A DNA stretch of 12,816 bases from Microcaldota archaeon (GTDB taxonomy: Archaea; Micrarchaeota; Micrarchaeia; CAILAH01), in NCBI GenBank assembly GCA_026419815.1, contig JAOAKR010000003.1, forward strand, positions 1 to 12,816, read 5' to 3'. Positions 5,399 to 11,411 of the stretch are shown here, one piece after another. The position numbers were made by a program, and so were the translations under genes. The stretch's first letter is position 1; the number at the start of each line of letters is the position of its first letter. Below the pieces are notes generated by a model. That model was given only the letters and a program-made list of their open reading frames with translations. It was not told the origin of the DNA and searched no databases.

Positions 5399-6124
5399 CT
5401 AATTTGTTTTGGCCTTGCGCGCAGCAGGCCTTTTGCACTCGCCTAGCTTGCGCGCCGCCTCTTTAAGCACGCACATAATCGCACGCACCTCCTTTTGCTC
5501 AGCATCGCATCTTGACAGCAGGTTGCGGAATGCCTTCCTGCTTTTGGCAGGGTTGCGCAAGTGCGTGCGCACTGATTCGGCAATCTCGGCGAAATATTCT
5601 TCGGCGCATTTTAGCATTGCCTCATCAGCGCCAGCTTTCTCAAGCGGCACCCTCCCCTTCTCCCGCAGTGCATAAAACAATATTGCCGCGGCATTTGCAA
5701 GGTTGAGTGAGGGGTACCCTTCGCAGGTTTCAATGAATACTGCCAAATCTGACTTGATCACGAGATCGCGCGGAAGCCCGAAGTCCTCCCTCCCGAGCAA
5801 AAGCACCGCGTTTGAAAGATCCAGCCCACTTTTTGAGAGATCGCCGAGCGCAATCGGCCTTACGAGCCCGCCCTTGCCCTTGTCAAGCGATGCAGTTGCC
5901 GCAATCACCGGGTACCTGCCCTTTACTGCCTTCTCAATAAAGTCGGTTATGTGTGCGCCCTCAAGTATGCCCTTTGCACGGCGCGCGTATTTTTTTGCCT
6001 CAAATCCAAGCGGGGCGATCGGGCGCACAATCCATAAATCCGAAAGCCCAAAGTTTGCCATAGCGCGGCATACCATCCCAACATTTATGTCATATATGGG
6101 CTCAACGAGCACAACACGCATCAT
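5399..6124 (-). CDS. trmJ: SpoU-family tRNA 2'-O-methyltransferase, TrmJ-like
   Basis: This 241-residue SPOUT enzyme carries the three SpoU motifs: NVGMVCRAMANFGL (14-27), LLLGREDFGLP (108-118) and YPSLNLANAAAI (137-148), the last two building the trefoil-knot SAM site. The C-terminal helical extension is of TrmJ type. TrmJ enzymes 2'-O-methylate position 32 of tRNA, in archaea mainly cytidine. I start at the ATG complementary to 6122-6124 because GGGTGG (6135-6130) is then an SD at about 5-6 nt. A GTG three codons upstream (6131-6133) lies inside that SD. It is downstream of the HemK2-like gene on the same strand with a 71-nt gap, probably one unit. TrmJ versus another TrmH-family member is likely but not certain. 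Confidence 0.85.
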   Translation of the reverse strand: MMRVVLVEPIYDINVGMVCRAMANFGLSDLWIVRPIAPLGFEAKKYARRAKGILEGAHITDFIEKAVKGRYPVIAATASLDKGKGGLVRPIALGDLSKSGLDLSNAVLLLGREDFGLPRDLVIKSDLAVFIETCEGYPSLNLANAAAILFYALREKGRVPLEKAGADEAMLKCAEEYFAEIAESVRTHLRNPAKSRKAFRNLLSRCDAEQKEVRAIMCVLKEAARKLGECKRPAARKAKTN

Positions 6125-6195
6125 TTTTGCCACCCGTTATTGCGCGCAAGCACAACACATCACCTTCCTTTCACCGGCCGGCCCCCACAGCCTCA

Positions 6196-6720
6196 TCACT
6201 CGTGCAGGCGCAGCTCAACCACGAATATCTTCTCAAAGAACAGCGCCTTCTCCGCCACAACCTCCCACGTATAGCCGAGCCTAATCGCCTCACTGCGGTA
6301 TCTTCCGTATTCCCTATCCGAGGCACCGATCAGAACCGCACCTCCCTGCTCAAGCCGTTCTTTTGCCTCATTCAGGAACCTGATGATCACATCACTGCCG
6401 CCTTGCATATGCGTCCACGCGATGTCGCGTGGCTCGCTGTCGTCAAGGTAGGGGGTATTGAATGCTATGAGGTCAAATTTGCCAGGGATGCTGCTGAACA
6501 GGTCGCTCACAATGAATCTGGTGTTGCTGCGCTTGACGCGTGCGCGCGCCTCATCAACCGCTTCCTTGCTTATATCTGCGCACACAATCTCATCTGCGCT
6601 CCCAATGCTTTCGGCCTGTATGCCCGAGCCGCACCCCATATCAAGGAACCTCCTGCACTTGCGGGAGGACAGCACTTCTGCAAGCAGGTATGAGTCATCA
6701 GACGGCGGATATACTGCCAT
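6196..6720 (-). CDS. HemK2/Mtq2-like release-factor glutamine methyltransferase
   Basis: The 174-residue single-domain class I methyltransferase matches the archaeal/eukaryotic HemK2 (Mtq2) group, which N5-methylates the GGQ glutamine of class I release factors. Visible are YPPSDDSYLL (4-13), typical of this group, motif I DMGCGSG (27-33), CADIS (47-51), and the substrate motif FNTPYL (87-92), followed by GGSDVIIRFL. The usual catalytic motif is NPPY; here the second residue is Thr (NTPY), while Asn and Tyr, which contact the substrate glutamine, remain. The N-terminal helical domain of bacterial PrmC is absent, as expected for HemK2. The start is probably leaderless, with a TATA-like TTAATTAA 22-23 nt upstream. 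It leads a unit with trmJ. Confidence 0.85.
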   Translation of the reverse strand: MAVYPPSDDSYLLAEVLSSRKCRRFLDMGCGSGIQAESIGSADEIVCADISKEAVDEARARVKRSNTRFIVSDLFSSIPGKFDLIAFNTPYLDDSEPRDIAWTHMQGGSDVIIRFLNEAKERLEQGGAVLIGASDREYGRYRSEAIRLGYTWEVVAEKALFFEKIFVVELRLHE

Positions 6721-6736
6721 GCTGGTTTTTCAGTGC

Positions 6737-6754
6737 GCTTAATTAAAAATATTG
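6737..6754. promoter_or_regulatory. Compact divergent promoter with palindromic TTAATTAA
   Basis: TTAATTAA (6739-6746), extended by AAAATATT on the right, lies between the HemK2-like start (6720, minus) and the small gene at 6771 (plus), only 50 bp apart. The distances from its centre to the two start codons (about 22 and 28 nt) suit TATA-directed leaderless transcription both ways. No Shine-Dalgarno precedes either start. Confidence 0.55.
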
Positions 6755-6770
6755 GCTGCGATTTGTGCAT

Positions 6771-7097
6771 ATGCAACAGAGTGTTTGCAAGCCAAAGATG
6801 CCGAAAGCGGCTGCACGCACAGAGTTCGCACAGGTGCAAGCGCGCACGTTCGCGAGCCCCGAGGAGTTTATGAGGCACGTGGAACGGGCCCTGAGGGCGC
6901 ACAGGATGTCCAAGGGCGCGTCCAAGCGCATACTCAAGTTTTTTGGGGCATACCTGCACTTCCGCCAGCAGGAAAATGAGATAACTGAGCGCACGTATGA
7001 GCTGCTGTCAGGCCTACTTATGCGGGCACTATCGCACCGGCAGCACCGTGCCCCTGAGAAGATAATCAGGGACATCAAGCAAGGGGCTGGGGAGTAG
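6771..7097 (+). CDS. Small basic helical protein, unrecognised
   Basis: The 108-residue product belongs to no family I recognise. It is basic, rich in Arg, Lys, His and Ala, and looks all-helical. A disordered N-terminus (about 1-22, with KPKMPKAAART) is followed by amphipathic stretches EEFMRHVERALRAHRM, SKRILKFFGAYLHFRQQ and ERTYELLSGLLMRALSHRQH. There is no signal peptide or membrane segment, and one Cys near the start. Its character suits a nucleic-acid- or ribosome-associated protein, but that is a guess. ATG 6771 is preferred to GTG 6765, which would add two residues, because the TATA spacing suits a leaderless start at either. It may continue into the AIM24-family gene 35 nt downstream. 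Confidence 0.65.
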   Translation: MQQSVCKPKMPKAAARTEFAQVQARTFASPEEFMRHVERALRAHRMSKGASKRILKFFGAYLHFRQQENEITERTYELLSGLLMRALSHRQHRAPEKIIRDIKQGAGE

Positions 7098-7120
7098 TTG
7101 CCCCGCCAGTAGCCTTAACC

Positions 7121-7126
7121 GGAGGG
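7121..7126 (+). promoter_or_regulatory. GGAGGG Shine-Dalgarno
   Basis: GGAGGG lies 6-7 nt before the ATG at 7133 and sets that start. It is the clearest non-GGTG Shine-Dalgarno in the window. No convincing TATA box lies in the 35-nt gap, so co-transcription with the preceding gene is plausible. Confidence 0.6.
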
Positions 7127-7132
7127 ATACAA

Positions 7133-7798
7133 ATGAAAGTGGAAGTTAGGAAGACAAGCTTAGGCAACATCCTTGAGGCAAAAATGGTCAAGGGTGACTG
7201 CATATACGCTGAGCCGGGTGCAATAATCTCGTCAAGCGGCGAGATTGAGATAAGCAGCGAGCTTGCAGGCGGCCTGGCGTCAAGCGCGCTCAGGATGATA
7301 GGCGGCGGAGAGAGCGTATTCATAAACAAGGTAACCGCCCAGCAGAATGCGGTGCTGCAGCTTGGGACGGCAATCCCAAGTGAAATCGCTGAGGTGCCGC
7401 TTGATGGCGGGATGATACTTGGCGACGGCGTCTATCTTGCACACACGGGCGACATAAAAATATCATCAAAATTCGGCGGGCTTACAGCGCTGAGCGCAGG
7501 CGCCGGCTTTATGTTCCTGCACGCATCGGGCAAGGGCACGCTTTACATAGCTGGCGGTGAGGCACTGCTCAAGAAAGTGCTAAAGAAAGGCGAGCAGTTC
7601 TTCGTTGATAATGCTTGCTTCGTCGGTGTTGAGGACAGCGCCCAGATTGACAAGTTCATCGCCGGCAAGAACCTGATGAGCAAGCTTGCGGGAGGCGAGG
7701 GCATAATGCTAAAGATAACTGGCCCTGCCACAGTGTATTACCAAACTGAGAGCCCGGCATCGCTTGCATCCTACCTGGCGAAGTATGCTAAGGGATGA
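7133..7798 (+). CDS. AIM24 / TIGR00266-family protein
   Basis: This 221-residue protein matches the AIM24 (TIGR00266, DUF124) family, a beta-rich fold found across bacteria, archaea and mitochondria. In yeast Aim24 helps organise mitochondrial inner-membrane complexes; the prokaryotic role is unclear. Diagnostic features are the early YAEPGAIISSSG (25-36), a Gly-rich segment around 45-60 with SVFINKVTA (61-69), GTLYIAGGEALLKKVLKKGEQFFVDNACFVGVE in the centre, and GGEGIMLKITGPATVYYQTES (187-207), which corresponds to the family's GGEG...TGPG..YLQT signature. No signal peptide or TM helix is present. Length is typical. The start is fixed by GGAGGG upstream. Confidence 0.9.
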   Translation: MKVEVRKTSLGNILEAKMVKGDCIYAEPGAIISSSGEIEISSELAGGLASSALRMIGGGESVFINKVTAQQNAVLQLGTAIPSEIAEVPLDGGMILGDGVYLAHTGDIKISSKFGGLTALSAGAGFMFLHASGKGTLYIAGGEALLKKVLKKGEQFFVDNACFVGVEDSAQIDKFIAGKNLMSKLAGGEGIMLKITGPATVYYQTESPASLASYLAKYAKG

Positions 7799-7813
7799 AT
7801 GGGCGGATGCACA

Positions 7814-8062
7814 TTACTGGTTTTGCTTTATTTTCTTCACTTCCCAGATGTACTGCCCCCTCGTGGTTATGGGCGTAATGCTCACACGCAGGCCGTGCGG
7901 GCCCAGGTATTCGTTGAGCTTTGTCTCCAAGTCATCAGGAATCGGGTCGCAGCTTGTCCACGTGCACACCTCTTTGGTGAGTATGCAGTCGTAGACCGTA
8001 TCTGCATCAACATCAGACATGCCCATGCCCATCAATAGGGCCATATACTCTTCCTTAGCCAT
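7814..8062 (-). CDS. 82-aa Cys-containing acidic protein, unrecognised
   Basis: I recognise no family. The 82 residues are acidic in the first half (MSDVDADTVYD) with three cysteines (26, 33, 38) in a short segment, then DLETKLNEYL and a strand-rich basic end (GLRVSITPITTRGQYIWEVKKIK). The layout suggests a small alpha/beta protein. The frame extends 27 codons upstream to an ATG at 8143, but I start at the ATG complementary to 8060-8062. GTGGTG (8072-8067) is then an SD with 4-nt spacing, and a strong TATA (8100-8107) lies about 41 nt upstream, inside the longer frame. It converges on the AIM24-family gene with a 15-bp gap. Its promoter shares an 18-bp module with that of orc1/cdc6. Confidence 0.75.
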   Translation of the reverse strand: MAKEEYMALLMGMGMSDVDADTVYDCILTKEVCTWTSCDPIPDDLETKLNEYLGPHGLRVSITPITTRGQYIWEVKKIKQNQ

Positions 8063-8086
8063 ATAGCACCACTCCGTATGCCTATC

Positions 8087-8126
8087 GCGGGAAACTTTTA
8101 TATATGCGATTTTGCCGAACTCGGCA
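8087..8126 (-). promoter_or_regulatory. Promoter with GTTTCCCGC module and adjacent palindrome
   Basis: On the minus strand GCATATAT (8107-8100), then AAA, then AGTTTCCCGC (8096-8087) repeats the orc1/cdc6 module with 3 extra bp. Directly upstream of the TATA is a perfect 6-bp inverted repeat, TGCCGA-AC-TCGGCA (8113-8126), covering the BRE side. It could be an operator controlling this gene, mre11, or both. Confidence 0.6.
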
Positions 8127-8145
8127 CCCGGCCAACCACACAATC

Positions 8146-8182
8146 AAAATAAATACTATGCGCCCTTAATTACTGCCGGGTG
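8146..8182 (+). promoter_or_regulatory. mre11 promoter region and SD
   Basis: AAAATAAATA (8146-8155) and CTTAATTA (8165-8172) are AT-rich TATA candidates 38 and 21 nt before GTG 8189. GGGTG (8178-8182) is a Shine-Dalgarno with 6-nt spacing to that GTG. Which TATA is used is not clear. Confidence 0.45.
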
Positions 8183-8188
8183 CACGCG

Positions 8189-9352
8189 GTGAGAATTGCA
8201 ATACTCGGCGATTTCCATTTTGGGTATGACCGGTTTTACGACGACAGCTTCATACAGGCTGCGCGCGCCCTGAAAGCTGCCTGTGATAGTGCAGACCTTA
8301 TCCTTGTTGCAGGCGACATATTTGACGAGCGCGTGCCTAAGCAGGAGACGATCGCAAGGGCATTTGAGGTCTTTTCGCAGGCCACAAAACCCGTGCTTGT
8401 GATTGCAGGGACGCACGAGCGCAGGCCGCAGGGTTTCGTCAACCCTGTTGAGCTCCTGTGCAAGGCAGGGTTTGCACAATCGTGCCACGCGCGTTCGTGC
8501 ATATTTGAGAGCAACGGCGAGAAGGTTGCAGTGTACGGACTTGCCGGAGTCCCCGAGGAATACGCAAAGGCTGCAATTGAGAAGCTTGCGCCCACTCCTG
8601 TTGAAGGGGCATTCAACATATTTATGTTCCACCAGAACGTGAAGGACCTGATGCCTGCCGTTGAGCACGGCCTTGCGACAGAGGACCTGCCGAAGGGGTT
8701 CGGCCTTTACGTGTGCGGGCACCTGCACAAGAATTATGAGCTGCGCAAGGACGGCGTGCACCTCCTTGTGCCAGGCAGCACCGTGCTAACGCAATTGCGG
8801 AGGGAAGAGGTGCGGAAAGGATTTTACTTATATGATACTGCGAAGAGGGAGGCCACCTTTGTGCCCATAGACACGAGGCCGTTCATTTACCGCGAGCTCA
8901 CGCTCGGTAAGCCCGCAGACCTGAAGGCAGCTGTGGAGGCCGAGCTCTCGCGCATTGACCCCACAGGCAAGCCCATAGTGCGCATAGACATATCCTCTGA
9001 GGATTTTTCTGGAATTGACTTGCGCGCCCTGTCCTCCTTGCAGGAAGCGTATGCCGGCAAGTTCATCCTCAGCCTTAACATTGCCGGTGCAGAGGCCGGC
9101 CTTGAGAGGGACTCGCTCACACCAGTGGCAGGGCACGCGCAGGGGGCAACGGTGCGGGAGCGCGGCCTTGCCGTGCTTAAGAAGGTTGTTGAAAAGAACG
9201 GCCATAATTTCGGCAATGTTGAGGAGCTGTTTGAGCTCGCGTGCGATGCGAGCGAGGAGCAGTTCCGGGAATATATCATCTCAATGGCTTCAGGCAAGCA
9301 CAGCGGCGGCTCGGATGCGAAAGCGCGGCCGCCTGAGAATAAGGTGTTATGA
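8189..9352 (+). CDS. mre11: Mre11-family DNA repair nuclease
   Basis: This 387-residue metallophosphoesterase matches Mre11/SbcD, the Mn-dependent nuclease of double-strand-break end processing that works with Rad50. Motifs are GDFHFGY (7-13), AGDIFD (41-46), GTHER (74-78), MFHQN (146-150) and CGHLH (176-180). The C-terminal part resembles the capping and Rad50-binding region. Starting at GTG 8189 places Asp8 and His10 exactly as in well-studied archaeal Mre11 and gives GGTG a 6-nt spacing. GTG 8180 overlaps that SD. The metal-binding Asn of the usual GNH motif is Thr (GTHER), while its His is kept. Unlike many archaea, no rad50, herA or nurA follows. The stop overlaps the next gene's ATG by 1 bp, so they are translationally coupled. 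Confidence 0.9.
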   Translation: MRIAILGDFHFGYDRFYDDSFIQAARALKAACDSADLILVAGDIFDERVPKQETIARAFEVFSQATKPVLVIAGTHERRPQGFVNPVELLCKAGFAQSCHARSCIFESNGEKVAVYGLAGVPEEYAKAAIEKLAPTPVEGAFNIFMFHQNVKDLMPAVEHGLATEDLPKGFGLYVCGHLHKNYELRKDGVHLLVPGSTVLTQLRREEVRKGFYLYDTAKREATFVPIDTRPFIYRELTLGKPADLKAAVEAELSRIDPTGKPIVRIDISSEDFSGIDLRALSSLQEAYAGKFILSLNIAGAEAGLERDSLTPVAGHAQGATVRERGLAVLKKVVEKNGHNFGNVEELFELACDASEEQFREYIISMASGKHSGGSDAKARPPENKVL

Positions 9353-10146
9353 TGGCAACAAAAGAAAAGGGAAACTTGCTTGGCTCGGTGAAATCTGACA
9401 TAATCGCCGGGTTCGGCATAATAAGCGACTCAATAAGCAGCGGCACGCAGCTCTCACTCTCAAAGGGCTGGCTGCTGCTCAAGTATCTTGTGATGACATT
9501 TGTGGTGGCGTTTGCATATGTGATGCTGGCCAGCGTCCCGTATATGGGGCACACAATATTTATCCCAATCTCACTCCTTATACTGATGTTCCACCACGAA
9601 ATGCTGGGCGTGCCTGCAAGCGACCGTGCAAGGCTCGCCAAAAATGCCTTCCTCACCGCAATCCTGCTTGCAGTGGTATTTTACCTGTTTGCGTTTGCTG
9701 CAGCACCTCCGGCTGAAAGTGGTGGCGCATTGAATGCCACTGTGCAGGCTAATAGCTCGCCCAATGAAAGCGCAGCGGATGCTGCACCGCAAAAATTAGG
9801 CGGTAGTGATGGGCCGCAAGCACAGCAGCACGGCGCGTCAATCCCAGCAATAATTGCCTCATCACTTTCAATATTCCTGTTTGCGCTGTTCGCATTTATG
9901 CCCGTGTATATGGTGAAAGCGGGCGCGCAGTTCACACAGGCCGCCAAGTCATCATTCAAGTTCATAAGCAGAAACTCAATGAAGGCAATGTCATACCTGC
10001 TTCTCCTCCTGCTCTCATTCTCGGCCATCTCCTCATTGCCGGCTGCAATCGGGCTTGCACCGCTCTCAGCAGTAATATTTATGCTGCTTGGCTATGCATT
10101 TTTCGTATTCGCATACGCATTTTGGGAGAGGTGCCGCCCGGCATAG
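9352..10146 (+). CDS. Six-TM membrane protein with sequon-bearing loop, unrecognised
   Basis: The 264-residue protein has about six hydrophobic segments (40-62, 66-81, 99-118, 163-188, 212-232, 235-257) and a Ser/Thr-rich amphipathic N-terminus of about 38 residues. Between TM3 and TM4 is a low-complexity Ala/Gly/Ser/Gln loop (119-162) with three N-glycosylation sequons, at Asn128 (NAT), Asn134 (NSS) and Asn138 (NES). This suggests an exposed, glycosylated loop. I know no family for it. ATG 9352 is preferred over ATG 9349 because GGTG (9343-9346) is then 5 nt away. It overlaps the mre11 stop as TGATG. The overlap implies co-expression, but no functional link to DNA repair is evident. Confidence 0.8.
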   Translation: MATKEKGNLLGSVKSDIIAGFGIISDSISSGTQLSLSKGWLLLKYLVMTFVVAFAYVMLASVPYMGHTIFIPISLLILMFHHEMLGVPASDRARLAKNAFLTAILLAVVFYLFAFAAAPPAESGGALNATVQANSSPNESAADAAPQKLGGSDGPQAQQHGASIPAIIASSLSIFLFALFAFMPVYMVKAGAQFTQAAKSSFKFISRNSMKAMSYLLLLLLSFSAISSLPAAIGLAPLSAVIFMLLGYAFFVFAYAFWERCRPA

Positions 10147-10147
10147 C

Positions 10148-10180
10148 CTTAAAAGCATAGCCGCATAACCATAATCGGTG
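10148..10180 (+). promoter_or_regulatory. Promoter and SD for the 145-aa membrane protein
   Basis: CCTTAAAAG (about 10147-10155) is a TATA-like element about 35 nt before ATG 10186. GGTG (10177-10180) is a Shine-Dalgarno with 5-nt spacing. The 39-nt gap from the preceding stop leaves room for either a fresh promoter or readthrough. Confidence 0.5.
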
Positions 10181-10185
10181 TACAT

Positions 10186-10623
10186 ATGAAGTTCGTGGCA
10201 AGCGCAGGCATTGGCCTGCTATTGGCGATAGTGTTTGCAATAATCCCAACACTGCTTTCCTACATCCCGTTTCTTAACGTTGCTGTTGGGGTATGCACTT
10301 GCGTGCTGTGGCCGCTCGCAACACTTGCTGCGGGGTATGGTGCAGCATCCTTTGCGCAGCTCAAGAAGGATGATTGGACCGGCCTTGCAACTGAAGTTGC
10401 AGTGCTCTCGCTCGTGTATTCCGTGATCGCACTTGTGATAAACCTGGTGGTAGTCGCATTGGGCTTTGGCACAAGTATGATTAGCGGGAGCGATATGCTG
10501 TCCTCTGGCGCATTTGCAGGATTAGGCGTAGTTGCCTCAATATGCGGCCTACTGACCAACTTCATGATGACGTTCGTGGTCTCATTTATAGGTGGCCTCA
10601 TATTTATGGTGACCAAGAAATAA
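10186..10623 (+). CDS. Small multi-TM membrane protein, unrecognised
   Basis: The 145-residue product is almost entirely hydrophobic, with four or five membrane segments (about 5-27, 29-53, 66-95 and one or two in 109-142). One short charged loop, QLKKDDWTG (58-66), lies between the second and third. Gly, Ala and Val are abundant and two Cys sit in VCTCV (36-40). It resembles the small unassigned multi-pass proteins of archaeal genomes, but I cannot name a family. The ATG is set by GGTG 5 nt upstream. A T-rich tract (10626-10642) follows the stop and may act as terminator and as the TATA region of the next gene. Confidence 0.8.
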   Translation: MKFVASAGIGLLLAIVFAIIPTLLSYIPFLNVAVGVCTCVLWPLATLAAGYGAASFAQLKKDDWTGLATEVAVLSLVYSVIALVINLVVVALGFGTSMISGSDMLSSGAFAGLGVVASICGLLTNFMMTFVVSFIGGLIFMVTKK

Positions 10624-10625
10624 TC

Positions 10626-10642
10626 AATTTTTATTTCTTTTT
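10626..10642 (+). promoter_or_regulatory. T-rich tract: terminator and/or TATA box
   Basis: AATTTTTATTT (10626-10636) followed by another five-T run starts right after the stop at 10623. Archaeal RNA polymerase can terminate on such T-rich tracts. Its centre is also about 26 nt before GTG 10657, the right distance for a leaderless promoter. Confidence 0.5.
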
Positions 10643-10656
10643 GCCTAATCGTTCCT

Positions 10657-11073
10657 GTGGTAAGCAATACTATTCTTTACGGGCTCGCCAACATATTTAT
10701 TGGCGTTTTGCTTTACGCAGCGTTTTCAACATATGTGCCAGGCTACTTGCTTGAGATGGGGATGCCTTGCACATCCGGAGAGGGGCTGACCTGCTCTGCA
10801 TTCCTTGGCATTGCAGAAACTGTTTCGCTCATAATATCGGTTGTGGGGCTCGGGCAGCTTGTGTATTGGGCGATATTTGAGCGCGGCAAGGATGTTTCGG
10901 TGAGCGTGAGTTCCAGCATAGATGCACGCGCGCGCACCGAGCCACCGCCAAGGGGCTTCCGGATATGCCCAGAGTGCAACCTTGCAAACGATACCACCGC
11001 AAAGTTCTGCAAGGAATGTGGGGCACAATTAGTGAAAAAGGAAGGGAGGAGTGGCGCAGCAAATGCCAAATGA
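10657..11073 (+). CDS. Two-TM membrane protein with C-terminal zinc ribbon
   Basis: The 138-residue protein has two membrane helices (about 5-25 and 50-74). A short loop between them holds Cys38 and Cys46, possibly a disulfide, and a cytoplasmic tail follows. The tail has a Ser/Arg/Pro linker and a zinc ribbon, CPEC (104-107) and CKEC (118-121), of the double-CxxC type often attached to archaeal membrane proteins. No specific family is recognised. The zinc ribbon suggests protein or nucleic-acid contact on the cytoplasmic face. The start is GTG 10657, without a Shine-Dalgarno but with an AT-rich promoter at leaderless distance. It follows two other membrane-protein genes on the same strand. 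Confidence 0.8.
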   Translation: MVSNTILYGLANIFIGVLLYAAFSTYVPGYLLEMGMPCTSGEGLTCSAFLGIAETVSLIISVVGLGQLVYWAIFERGKDVSVSVSSSIDARARTEPPPRGFRICPECNLANDTTAKFCKECGAQLVKKEGRSGAANAK

Positions 11074-11168
11074 TAAGCACACCCGCCCACAGTCTCAGCT
11101 GCCTTTCAGTGTGTTGTTATTGTTCTCATAACAGGAGTTGTTAGCCAATGATGCGAGGAGTTGTACAA

Positions 11169-11387
11169 ATGGCAGGCGCAGGCAGGAAAGATGCGTATGG
11201 TGAGGGCAGGTACCTATGGGTATGCCTGTCAAAGCAGCTATCAGAGCAGGTCCCAGTGAACGGTAAGTCAGAATTCTGCGAAAAGAGAGGGTGCAAGGGC
11301 CGTTGGAGGACTTTTGATGCCAAAAAGCCCCAGCCCGATTGCCTGCTGGCATCAGTAATCCTTATGGAATCAATAGACCCAGAATAA
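11169..11387 (+). CDS. Small four-Cys protein, possible zinc binder
   Basis: The frame encodes 72 residues from ATG 11169 (79 from ATG 11148). It has a Gly/Arg/Lys-rich start, then RYLWVCLSKQ, SEFCEKRGCKGRW and PDCLLASVILME. Its four Cys (19, 37, 42, 58 in the short form) could bind one zinc ion. Codon choice resembles neighbouring genes, and the competing minus-strand frames (11095-11352, 11141-11434) have unconvincing composition. GAGGAG ends 8 nt before ATG 11169; AGGAG ends 10 nt before ATG 11148, so the start is uncertain. No TATA box is clear. It may be the last gene of the upstream unit. No family is recognised, and 11074-11168 shows nothing else. Confidence 0.55.
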   Translation: MAGAGRKDAYGEGRYLWVCLSKQLSEQVPVNGKSEFCEKRGCKGRWRTFDAKKPQPDCLLASVILMESIDPE

Positions 11388-11411
11388 GCCCAATTTTCCC
11401 AAAGCAATAGC

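Noticed and set aside
5703..6284. 193-codon plus-strand frame opposite trmJ
   Set aside because: Shadow of the trmJ gene, which shows all SpoU motifs; the frame is Ser/Pro-rich and unlike any family.
6127..6693. 188-codon plus-strand frame opposite the HemK2-like gene
   Set aside because: Antisense shadow; the minus strand has clear methyltransferase motifs and a promoter.
7137..7146. AGTGGAAG near 7138 as another ORB-like site
   Set aside because: It lies within the first codons of the AIM24-family gene and encodes its conserved-looking start; single copy without a partner or G-run.
8156..8761. 201-codon minus-strand frame opposite mre11
   Set aside because: Antisense to conserved Mre11 catalytic motifs; crosses the mre11 promoter and lacks a start signal.
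11141..11200. Possible C/D-box small RNA from a TGATGC near 11148
   Set aside because: No proper RUGAUGA C box, no matching CUGA D box or internal D'/C' pair at suitable spacing, and it overlaps a plausible start region.
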